Of a DNA stretch of 64,000 bases, positions 1-10,225 are shown piece by piece (position 1 is the first letter of the stretch; each line of letters starts with the position of its first letter). This DNA is from Haliclona indistincta (taxonomy: Eukaryota; Porifera; Demospongiae; Haplosclerida; Chalinidae): positions 11,096,457 to 11,160,456 of the forward strand of contig OZ024788.1 of NCBI GenBank assembly GCA_964017065.1. The letters are read 5' to 3'. The notes beneath the pieces were generated by a model. That model worked only from the letters and a program-made list of their open reading frames with translations, ran no database searches and was not told the origin of the DNA. The position numbers and the translations under genes are program-made.

Positions 1-183
1 CGACTGGTTATTTTACTAAGGAAGAGACAAGACAATTGGACTGCTCACTCTACCCCGATCGGAACTGATCTGGACCGTCTGCAAGTTCCTGTTTTAGCTA
101 CAAACAATGACTTACTCTTGAACGATAGGATTGTGTTCTCATTGTACAGTACAGAGGAGGTTTATGTCTCTCATGAGCCATGA
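1..183 (+). CDS. C-terminal end of an unrecognised protein (runs off the left edge)
   Basis: An open frame starts at the first base of the window and stays open for 60 codons to a TGA at 181-183, with no ATG near its beginning, so it looks like the last exon of a gene entering from the left. The peptide has mixed charged and hydrophobic composition and ends ...STEEVYVSHEP. No signal peptide, membrane segment or family motif can be judged from so short a piece, and I do not recognise it. It is on the same strand as the NLR array, about 790 bp upstream of the first NLR copy. The alternative is chance openness: 60 codons without a stop is suggestive but not proof. Confidence 0.4.
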   Translation, partial: RLVILLRKRQDNWTAHSTPIGTDLDRLQVPVLATNNDLLLNDRIVFSLYSTEEVYVSHEP

Positions 184-971
184 CTCTTGGTGGTTTCCTC
201 AAATATGTTAATATGTATACTTACTATGCTAGCTTCTGATTCATTATTCTATTTCTTGGAATATCCGTTATATAGTTGTCTCATTCATGTAAGGTCAAAG
301 ATATCTGTGACGGTTAAATGACTCGTTTCTTATGTTTTGCTTCATATCAGGTTTTAGCTTCAAAACAACATAATAGTGATACCACAGTTGAGTATTGTGA
401 TGATTAAACTAAATATCAACCACCTATAGCTGTGATATAGTTCAAACAACCAGTGATATGCATTTAGCTATGAATACTAAGTTGATATATTGTCAACATC
501 CAAAATTCATCACTGGCGATAGCTGCTTGGAGTATAATTTACCTCCAGTACTGTACCATCAGTAGCACTATGAATCTTGTTTGAAGTTGTTTTAGTGAGA
601 TTCATCACACAATGGGTTAGTACAGAACACTAGATGTCCCTGGTACAGAATAGAAATGGTGGTAATATCTAATCATGGATCAGATCGATGCTGTCGTGTT
701 CTGAAGGATTCCAGCCTCTGTCAAATGGTGACCGGGCACTCTCGATAATATTAAGAGTATGCTTGAAAGTATACACCTGGTATACACAATAGTTTTTTAT
801 GTTCCGCTAAATTTATGCGCAATGGCACAATGCAACAACCGCTGTTCCATGTAACCAGTTCCGCTGGGACTAATGACGGGCCACGCCTAAGTTGAGCCCA
901 CCCAAGGTGTCTCTCTCTACCCGAGTCTCTACAGCGGCGCCCTTACTACTTTCATGCTTTCACTCGAGACA
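184..971. other. Intergenic region upstream of NLR-1
   Basis: AT-rich sequence without a convincing exon. The last 110 bp (about 860-971) resemble the sequence before NLR-3 (about 10085-10225): both have a 'gccacgcct' stretch, then 'gagcccacccaaggtgt', then 'acccgagtctctac', then the short first exon. That block is the likely promoter and 5' leader of the NLR subtype with the split DEATH exon. Nothing else is visible here. Confidence 0.5.
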
Positions 972-3900
972 ATGTCACGAGCAACTGTCCCCACAACACA
1001 AGGTGAGCTACAGTCAACGCTGTTATACTGACGCGTGATCTGTTGTAAAAACACAGATTTTGATCTAGACAATGTACTTTACGAGCTACAAAGAGCAAAG
1101 TTTCCAGCAGAGAAGTGGAAATCTCTCGCCAATGGATTAAGACAAGCGAGTGCTGTTTCTTTTATTAAAGCTGACGAGAGTGATGTTGTCGGCAAGCTAC
1201 AAGCACTAATCAGTCGATGGGTGAAGAACTCGACCCAACCATGCAACCAATGGATCACATTGGTTGAGGCTATAGTGATGTGTGATGAGCCTACTGTAGC
1301 TAGAGACCTTGCTACAGCTGTTGGTGTGGACTACCCTCCTCACTCAGGTACAATAATGCATATCAATTAACGTAACAGTAAACACACCAGTATATTGGAC
1401 ACATAATGTTACTATCACTCACTGCAGGTGTGGAAGGAGCCATCAAACAGCCTGTGAGAGGAGACCAAGGTATGATACACATTCCTGCACTAATTGATTG
1501 TTGTGTTAGTGACTCCAGTATCATTACTCCTCTCACTACACAGGTACATCACTCACTGTGTATGTGGACAGACTCAAGAGAGTCTACCAAAATCCACCTA
1601 CAACATGGCTTCCACTACCGAATTGCAAGCACATCAAACTGGCAGTGACTAAGGAGAAGGGAATGAGACACGGACGAGAACCTGATGCACAGATCGAGTG
1701 TAGAGTTAAAGGCGAGATAGAGCCACTCATGGATAGCAAGGTGCTGGTAGATATGGATAGCATCTTCGATGATGGCACCTTTGAGAATGCTCGTACGTAG
1801 ACCGATAGTAATTCTTGTAGAAGGAGCATTAGGGTCAGGCAAGACTAGCCTGGCCTATCACTACTGCCAGAAATGGGCAGAAGGTAACCTGAGCATGTTT
1901 GACGTTGTGGCTCTTGTCTATCTGCGTCACCCAGCTGTTCATTCAGCAGGGTTGGACTTGACCTTACACCAGCTTCTCCTCCTGGCCTGTGCAAACGATG
2001 GTGAGAAAGAGATTGAAGATATCGTGAGCAACATTGTCCAACATGTTAAGAATGGCTTGAAAATACTTTTAATTCTTGATGGGTGGGATGAAGCACCGGC
2101 TTGCCTTCGAAATCTTCCTAATCCAAAATGCCCTCCCGACAATTCATACCTCGGCAAACTCCTTTGTTCTGTTTCATCCAACACTACCACCCTCATCACC
2201 TCTCGACCAGACTCCTCACTGGACCTACACAACAGAGCCAATGTTAACCGAGTGGAGATTCTTGGGTTCACCAAGGAGAGCATTCATGACTACTTCCAGG
2301 AAGCATTGTCTACTCAACTATCCTCTGATGAAGTAAAAGATGAGATTGTGAAATTGAGAGATCATTTCCGAAAATACCCAGCCATTGAAAGCAGCTGTTA
2401 TATACCACTCAATGCTGCCATTCTTATACTCGTGTATCTGGAACACAACCGTACTCTACCCACCACCCACTATGAGCTACTCTATCAGCTTCTCCTGTGC
2501 TGTATCAACCGTGAGGTGACAACTCGTCATTCACAAACCTTGTCCACAGTATCCTCACTTGATGACCTTCCTTGTGACCTCAAAGAACAGCTAGACAGCA
2601 TCTGCACACTTGCATACGAGGGAATTATGCAAAACAAAGTTGTCTTCACACAAGATGAGCTTCCATCTATCTTGCCTGCACCTGCACAAGAGTATCTCCC
2701 CGCCATGGGAGTGCTTCAGAGGGTCCAGTGGTTCAGTATTAGCAGCAAAACAATGTCCTACAACTTCATTCACCTCTCAATACAAGAACTGCTTGCTGCT
2801 TATTGCACCTCTAAGATGGAAGAAAGTGAGCAAGTGAGAGTGTTCCAAACCCTACTTGGTGAGCCTCGGTTCTCTGCTGTACTACAGTTCTATGCTGGGT
2901 TCACCAAGCTCACCAATCAAGGTGTACGAAACATCATCACTGGAACAGATTTCACGGACGACAAGTCATCACGGCTTTCTCTGCGCAGTTACATGAGATG
3001 TTTCTTTGAGGCTCAAGTTTGCGATCAGTCATTCTATCAGCAAATTGTACTAAAATTAAATGGAAAATTTAATTTTCAAGGCATCGCTATAAGTCCACTG
3101 GACTGTATGGCTTTTGAGTATTTCTTGGCATTTGTTTTATTAAGGAATACTAGTGAACTATGTGTAAACCTCTCTTATTGCAGTATTGATGACCACTCAT
3201 TGTGTGTACTGATGGGAGAGCTCTCCAAGCATTCTGAGGCATCCCGAGAAGGTGTCTTACATGGAGTGACAGAACTGGATATCAGTTTCAACAAGATTGG
3301 AGACAAAGGAATAGCTAACATTGCCACTGCTTTTCACACAAACACCACCATGAGAACACTGGATGTGAATCACTGTCACATATCTTACGTGGGTGCAGAG
3401 TCACTAGCTAGAGCACTTGCTGTTAAAACGTCGCTGCAGAAGTTAGATATGAGTAGTAACAATATTGGGTACAATGGAATATCTGAATTAGCAACTGCTC
3501 TTCAAATTAACACTACTTTAAAAGAACTGTTTTTCGATCATTGTCATAATTGGATGACAGACCAGGAAGTGCTGTTACTATCATCAGCTATAAGACACTG
3601 CTCCATGGAACGATTGACATTAGACTGGTCATGTACAGATCCAGGCAACACACTAAAAAAGATCGGAGAGAGTGTCAGGAGGAGCAAGCTAAGAGTACTT
3701 GCACTAGGATGTTTATCACCTCAATCACAAGTAAAACTAGATATGAAGGAAGCAAGAGATCTAGAGTGGGCAGAGTGTCTGGAGATCGGTGGTAAAGACC
3801 TGATACAGTCTCAGGAGAATAGTCTGCTTCAAACACTTATATTGAATATTTATTTTAATGATTCTGAACAAAAACCACTTTTAAAACAAGTACGACTAAC

Positions 3901-3982
3901 ACTCAAAGTAACAGCAGCAACAGTCAACACAGCAAGACAACAGAAAGGACTATCTCACATTCATTTTTTCATAAATGTTTAA
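972..3982 (+). pseudogene. NLR-1: DEATH-NACHT-LRR receptor, frameshifted copy
   Basis: Four exons can be traced: 972-1002 (ATG plus 10 codons), 1057-1347, 1428-1469 (42 nt) and 1544-3982, all with GT-AG borders and phase-1 joins. Exons 1-2 encode a death-fold domain (W..L..GL pattern, then WV and W.TLVEAI), a different type from the MAESISGD domain of NLR-2, -4, -5, -6 and -7. Exon 4 carries NACHT: P-loop GALGSGKT, Walker B LLILDGWDE, TSRP sensor-like motif and FIHLSIQELLAAY, then leucine-rich repeats to the stop at 3980-3982. Lesion: 'cgta' is doubled at 1792-1799, shifting the frame to an immediate TAG (1798-1800) just before the P-loop. The whole NACHT-LRR part stays open in the new frame, so the lesion is young, or it is an assembly error. 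If translated from the ATG at 1769, a NACHT-LRR protein without DEATH domain would result. Confidence 0.85.
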
Positions 3983-4053
3983 TTAACAACATCATACTAT
4001 CAAAGTTGTTGTATTGCAACATGAACGTTATTTTGTCTGCTTGTGTCTTTAGC

Positions 4054-5148
4054 TCACTCTGTTGTGATATTATTGTCTACAAATTGTTGAAGTAGCTCTG
4101 GAGTAGTGAAAAAAATGTATTGTATCAGTTGCTCTACTCACATCATATACTTACCTATTTTGGACCTATTTACTTTAAGTTTGACGTAGTCGCTACATGA
4201 CAGCTGGCTTCACGTCAAATTTTCTAAAAGACGACAAACATTTACACCACCAGCACCACTGATACCAGTGGTGGTGTGACTGGTTTGAGAGGTCATGTAA
4301 CATGACTGGACGTCTCAGTCACAGTGTACGTAGCAGTACAGCTGTTACAAGGGGCACTATGATGACTGGTTTGGGCCATAGACAGCTATACATTGTAGCA
4401 CCTGGTTCACATTAGCTATAAGTAAACCCTCTTATCAGTGAAACAAGTGTCACACGAGGTGGATGCACTCTTTATTGACACGTCCAGAACATAATAGGTC
4501 TATGCAAACGCCAGCATTTGAGTCGCATCGGCACCAGTGCTTGCTGATTGGACCTATTTACTTTAATACCTAGACCTATGTTAAGCTTTTAACAATTAAC
4601 CTATCCACTAGAATGAACAAGTGGACATGTGGACACACTATCAACCAGTACATTGTGCAAGTATCTAACCTTGACAATAACTCGTCCAGCTAGTTTGAGA
4701 TCCCTGTCAAACCAGGTATACCATATTCCTCCACCATAGCACTCCACCCCTACACTGATATACCCACAGCATTGCCGTGATGACCGTGGCTTCACCTGCA
4801 ATGAATACAGCAATGAATGCTCAGAATACAGCAATGATACTAACATGTTTGATGGAACCAGTTTGTTCAACAAAGTGTATAACTATGTACCACACAGACC
4901 TCAGTATAAAATATTTAGGATAATCAAACTGCTGACGACACAGGTTTACCCTAGCACTTCAAAAACTTAATGTCGCACAAAATAATTACACCAACTGTTG
5001 TATACACACATGTGCATGTACACATGTACCTTGAGACAAGGACTGTCAGTATGTGCTCCTACAATAGTGAATCCATTGCCTGGAGTGTACTTACCACCAA
5101 CAGCAAACACTATGATAGTAGAGAAGTTATTATTACAGAGAAGAAATA
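4054..5148 (-). pseudogene. Aspartyl aminopeptidase remnant 1 (exons 4, 5 and last)
   Basis: On the minus strand downstream of NLR-1. The exon at 4795-4670 encodes [15 protein letters not shown]... to ...GRVIVK, matching the part of M18 aminopeptidases just after HTDSPCLK, with clean AG and GT borders and exactly 126 nt. The exon at 5148-5030 encodes the [13 protein letters not shown]...[10 protein letters not shown] block with the metal-binding His, but is 5 nt longer near its start than the intact 114-nt exon, so it is out of frame. The terminal exon (about 4054-4095) has lost 7 nt. Exons 6-15 are missing: just after the exon-15 splice donor the sequence jumps to an unrelated repeat. It cannot make a protease. 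Compare the complete copy at 19565-25482. Confidence 0.8.
4160..4345. repeat. Dispersed intergenic repeat with short hairpin
   Basis: Block starting 'actttaagtttgacgtagtc' and running through the near-palindrome 'caccactgataccagtggtgg' to 'gactggacgtctcagtc'. Close copies occur at about 14680-14840, 36645-36800 and 62185-62340, always on the same strand and always between the 3' and 5' exons of an aminopeptidase remnant. It is therefore part of the duplicated unit. It is absent from the complete aminopeptidase gene, so it may mark the deletion joint in the remnants. No coding potential is seen. Confidence 0.6.
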
Positions 5149-5156
5149 CTGAGTAT

Positions 5157-5250
5157 AGAGGAGGGAGGGAGAAAGGGAGGGAGGGAGAGAGGGAGGGAGG
5201 GAGAGAGAGAGGGAGGGAGGGAGAGAGGGAGGGAGGGAGAGAGGGAGAGC
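5157..5250. repeat. Polypurine (GGGA)n tract next to aminopeptidase exon 4
   Basis: About 94 bp of GGGA/GAGA repeats. On the minus strand this is a pyrimidine run immediately upstream of the exon-4 splice acceptor of remnant 1. Comparable tracts sit at the same place in the other exon-4 copies (15540-15675, 24366-24525, 37622-37672, 63180-63275). Confidence 0.85.
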
Positions 5251-6033
5251 CGAGGAGAACAATATGGAGTTGTAGCTCAGTAAGAGAAACTTGTCCTTTT
5301 CAATCTGAGATGACTTTATCCATGGAATAGATGTATTGAAACAAAAATCCATGCTAACTAAAGTCCATGCTATATCCAAACTGGTGTGCTATGAATCAAC
5401 TTTTTTCTACTATAGCTACAGTAAAGTGAACCTTTGCTAATAATTATGTTACTACAGTATAGCTCCACTACTCTATATTCAATCCAGCAATGAACTACTA
5501 TATAGACACATGTAGTCAAAATTTTAAGCATGCATAGAAACACAGGGCTTACCCCTTAATCTGATGGTTCATACATTCTGACTATAAAAATCACAGTTGA
5601 ATGTTAATCACTGGTTCACAGTATCTCATCAACGATACCTACCTGGATTAGTGCAGTGAAGATAAAGCAGAGCTAGAGACCATATAGTTGAGACCACATC
5701 ACCTTAAAGTAAGTCCTGCAGGCATAAACCCCACCATGCATGATGCAGGTTATATTACTAGCTACCAACTTATTAATAAATCATGTAGTCACAACAAGAA
5801 ACTGACTTAATATAATGAACTCAATTAACTGACGCCACGGTTATCCAAGGACAGATCAACGTTTAAACACATGAATAAAATTAATAATGGTAATGACTGT
5901 TAATCAGTTATTAACTTACCACACCCACATAGTTATTACAATTAGTCTCTCGTATGCTTCCTCGGTTACTTCACTTCGCTTCTCTTCATTGTACTTCAAG
6001 GCTGTGTAACTAGCACACTTTGCCCGCTCGGTC
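5251..6033. other. Upstream region of NLR-2
   Basis: No gene seen. The stretch is conserved before the other MAESISGD-type NLR genes (about 15680-16487, 37675-38211 and, past the last remnant, 63276-64000). It contains a block with a good minus-strand splice donor (CCAG then GTAGGT, near 5640) that may be a 5' leader exon reading away from the NLR. The last 60 bp contain 'agcacactttgcccgctc', shared with the sequence before NLR-7 and probably close to the NLR transcription start. Confidence 0.45.
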
Positions 6034-8930
6034 ATGGCGGAAAGTATTTCAGGAGATACCACAGCGTTACAACCAGCTGGCTGGAACCAGCCGTGCTCAG
6101 AGGAGCACTTGGCTAATATTGCCATGTTGATTACTGATTGGCGAGCAGTCTCTCCTTTCCTGGGACTAACAGAAGCTGAGGAGATTGCTATACTAGGGTC
6201 CAATCCTCATTCTGTGCCTGCCCAGAAGATTGCAATGCTGAGAAAATGGAAGCAGAAACGAGGAGCAAAGGCCACTTACAAGCGATTGTGTCTAGTATTC
6301 ACAAATTATGGTTCGCGTGATCTAGAAGAGAAAGTAACAGAACTGCTGATAGCAGAGAGTAGCAGCTCTTCAGACGAGGAAGGTGAGAAACAGAATTGGG
6401 AAGACTAGTTATGCATGGGCGTGGCTCGTAAACATGATAGCTTGTATCTTGTATTGTTATAATTCCGTCTTTATTATCACTCACTGCAGGCATGGAAGGA
6501 CCAACCAAACAGCACTCACCTCACTCACTCACTGTGTATGTGGACAGACTCAAGAGAGTCTACCAAAATCCACCTCCAACATGGCTTCCACTACCGAATT
6601 GCAAGCACATCAAACTGGCAGTGACTAAGGAGAAGGGAATGAGACACGGACGAGAACCTGATGCACAGATCGAGTGTAGAGTTAAAGGCGAGATAGAGCC
6701 ACTCATGGACAGTAAGGTGCTGGTAGATATGGATAGCATCTTTGATGATGGCTCCTTTGAGAATGCCCGTAGACCGATGGTAATTCTTGTAGAAGGAGCA
6801 TTAGGGTCAGGCAAGACCAGCCTGGCCTATCACTACTGCCAGAAATGGGCAGAAGGTAACCTGAGCATGTTTGACGTTGTGGCTCTTGTGTATCTGCGTC
6901 ACCCAGCTGTTCATTCAGCAGGGTTGGACTTGACCTTACACCAGCTTCTCCTCCTGGCCTGTGCAAGCGATGGTGAGAAAGAGATTGAAGATATTGTGAG
7001 AAACATAGTCCAACGAGTCAAGAATGGCTTGAAATTGCTTCTAATTCTAGATGGGTGGGATGAAGCACCGGCTTGCCTTCGAAATCTTCCAGATCTAAAA
7101 TGCCCTCCTGACAATTCATACCTCGGCAAACTCCTTCGTTCTGTTTCATCTAACACTACCATCCTCGTCACTTCTCGACCAGACTCCTCACTGGACCTAC
7201 ACAACAGAGCCAATGTTAACCGAGTGGAGATTCTTGGGTTCACCAAGGAGAGCATTCATGACTACTTCCAGGAAGCATTGTCTACTCAGCTATCCTCTGA
7301 TCAAGTAAAAGATGAGATCGTAAAATTGAGAGATCATTTTCGAAAATACCCAGCCATTGAAAGCAGCTGTTATATACCACTCAATGCTGCCATTCTTATA
7401 CTCGTGTATCTGGAACACAACCGTACTCTACCCACCACCCACTATGAGCTACTCTATCAGCTTCTCCTGTGCTGTATCAACAGTGAGGTGGCAACTCGTC
7501 ATTCACAAACCTTGTCCACAGTATCCTCACTTGATGACCTTCCTTGTGACCTCAAAGAACAGCTAGACAGCATCTGCACACTTGCTTACGAGGGAATTAT
7601 GCAAAACAAAGTTGTCTTCACACAAGATGAGCTTCCATCTATCTTGCCTACATCTGCACAAGAGGATCTCCCCGCCATGGGAGTGCTTCAGAGGGTCCAG
7701 TGGTTCAGTATTAGCAGCAGCAAAACAATGTCCTACAACTTCATTCACCTCTCAATACAAGAACTGCTTGCTGCTTATCGCATCTCTAAGATGGAAGAAA
7801 GTGAGCAGGTGAGAGTGTTCCAAACCCTACTTGGTGAGCCTCGGTTCTCTGCTGTACTACATTTCTATGCTGGGTTTACTAAGCTCACCAATCAAGGTGT
7901 ACGAAACATCATCACTGGAACAGATTTCACTACCGAATTTTCATCACAGCTTTCTCTGCTCAGTTACATGAGATGTTTCTTTGAGGCTCAAGTTAGCGAT
8001 CAGTCATTCTATCAGCAAATTCTACCAAAGTTAAATGGAAAAGTGAATCTTATTCGTGTCCCTTTGAGTCCACTGGTCTGCATGGCTTTTGCATATTTCT
8101 TGGCATTTGTTCTCAGGAACACTAGTGAACTATGTGTATACCTCCCTTACTGCAATATTGATGACCACTCATTGTGTGTACTGATGGGAGAGCTCTCCAA
8201 GCATGCTGAGGAATCCCGAGAAGGTGTCTTACATGGAGTGACAAAACTGAATATCAGATGTAACAAGATTGGAGACAAAGGAATAGCTTACATTGCCACT
8301 GCTCTTCACACAAACACCACCATGAGAACACTGGATGTGTGTGAATGTCACATATCTAACGTGGGTGCAGAGTCACTAGCTAGAGCACTTGCTGTTAACA
8401 CGTCACTGCAGAAGCTAGATATGAGTAGTAACAATATTGGGTACAATGGAATGTGTGAGTTAGCGACTGCTCTTCAAACTAACACTACTTTAAAAGAACT
8501 GTCTTTCTATGTTTGTCGTGATTGGATGACAGACCAGGAAGTGCTGCTACTATCATCAGCTATAAGACACTGCTCCATGGAACGATTGATATTAGAGTGG
8601 TCATGTACAGATCCAGGCAACACACTAAAGGAGATCGGAGAGAGTGTCAGGAGGAGCAAGCTAAGACTACTAAAACTAGAAATATGGTTGAAACCTCCAT
8701 CATCTGATATAAAGAAAGCGGAAGATCTAGAGTGTCTGAAGATTGGTGGTAAAGAGCTGATACAGTCTCAGGAGAACAGTCTGTTTCAAACACTTATATT
8801 GGATATTCATTATAACATAAAACCACTTCTGCAACAAGTAAAACAAACACTCGAAGTAACAGCAGCAACAGTCAACACAGCAAGACAACAGAAAGGACTA
8901 CCACACATTATGTTTATCATAGATATTTAA
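6034..8930 (+). CDS. NLR-2: DEATH-NACHT-LRR receptor, intact
   Basis: Predicted cytosolic pattern-recognition receptor. Exons 6034-6382 and 6490-8930 join in phase 1 across a 107-bp GT-AG intron and give 929 codons. DEATH domain at about residues 22-106 (FLGL..AEE, MLRKWKQ, ATYKRL, DLEEKVTELL), then an acidic serine cluster ESSSSSDEEG at 108-117. P-loop GALGSGKT at 219-226, Walker B LILDGWDE at 301-308, TSRP at 344-347, winged-helix-type FIHLSIQELLAAY at 534-546, and leucine-rich repeats at about 660-815 (for example LNIRCNKIGDKG, LDVCECHIS, LDMSSNNIG). By analogy with animal NLRs, the LRR would sense ligand, NACHT would oligomerise with ATP, and DEATH would recruit an adaptor; the ligand is unknown. 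The short 42-nt exon of NLR-1, -3, -4 and -7 is absent: its first codons are fused to the main exon (GMEGPTKQ). The start is the ATG of the MAESIS peptide conserved in five copies. Confidence 0.92.
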
Positions 8931-9006
8931 TACAATACCAACATCTGTAATATCAAAGTTGTTGTATTGCAACATGAATGTTATTTTGTATGCTTGTGTC
9001 TCTAGC

Positions 9007-9936
9007 TCACTCTGTTGTGATATTATTGTCTACATCAGTGAAATTGTTGAAGTAGCTCTGGAGTAGTGAAAACAATGTGTTGTATCAGTTGCTCTACTCA
9101 TATCATATACTTACCTCAAACAGCATAGTGGCTTGTATCACTCCTGTTGTACAACACATCTCACGAATCGAGTGCATACTCAATTGAGGAGTACCAATAT
9201 CTGAGAGAGAGAATAAAGCTACAATGTAACATTTCTGTGCAATCGTGTTTGTGAACACATTGTTTTTCCTGACAACTAGCATGTGTATAGGGCAACACCC
9301 AAATACACTAATTTACTGAATTGAGCTGCATTGGGCGATTTTAGTGAGCCCATAATTAGTGAGAAGTGCTTGACCTGAGAGTGCATGAAGGTATGTACAA
9401 CTGGGGAATGCAATGTGGGTGCAATGAAGTGGAGGTGACAAAGCTTTCTCAAAAGACTGTCAGATACAGATGAGAATTGTGATACCAGCAACCCATAAGG
9501 ACACTAGGAACAGTATATTGGTAAACACAGCAGCTCAATCAACAGGCTAGGCACGCTAAGCCAGCTTGATGCTCCACCACTTCTGAGCTGGGTCATGCAG
9601 CATCATCATCTGTTATTAATGCTTTATCCACACCAGCCTCTCAATACTGACATTGAAATTATGACACTATCAGTGCTCAGGCTAACCCCACACAATGACA
9701 ATACATGTAGTTCTTGTGTTTTAATACAGCAGTCGTGTCCACTCACCCACAGTCCTCATTCCTAGTTTAGCCGACATCATTGGACCAATAGTGGAGCCAC
9801 AGTGACTATCGTTACGTACTATCACCTCGGCCTCCTGCATGGGGACCCCGCCCCTACTGGCTACCTCACGTAGTATAGCTGCTGTGATAGCTGTTGTGGC
9901 ATATCGCTGGTTAGCATTGAGCTTGAGCACAACACC
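9007..9936 (-). pseudogene. Aspartyl aminopeptidase remnant 2 (last three exons)
   Basis: Begins 77 bp after the NLR-2 stop, on the opposite strand. It holds the terminal exon (ending NNITTE and TGA), the exon with [14 protein letters not shown] (metal-binding His) and the exon with [11 protein letters not shown]...[23 protein letters not shown], all with splice borders. The last has a 6-nt in-frame addition (EA inserted after MQE) relative to the complete copy. The remnant stops at the 5' border of that exon and gives way to NLR-3 upstream sequence, so the N-terminal two thirds are gone. Confidence 0.85.
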
Positions 9937-10225
9937 CTACATATAAACTTGCGTAAAGGCAGGTTCAGCTAGTTGCTGTTGACTGCTGACTCCTGACATG
10001 GCCTACATCCTTTTGATTTCGATAGAAATCTTTTTTATTTTCTGTACAATGGCACCATGCTACAACCGCTGTTCCATGGAACCAGCTCAGCTCGGACGAA
10101 TAACGAGCCACGCCTTAAAATAATTAATTGAGCCCACCCAAGGTGTTAGTTCGTCTCTACTCTATGTACCCGAGTCTCTACCGCCCTAAGCTATATAGTC
10201 TACTTTGCCGCTTTCACTCGATACA

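Noticed and set aside
5110..5379. 89-codon Ser/Pro/Leu-rich minus-strand frame
   Set aside because: Generated by the (GGGA)n microsatellite.
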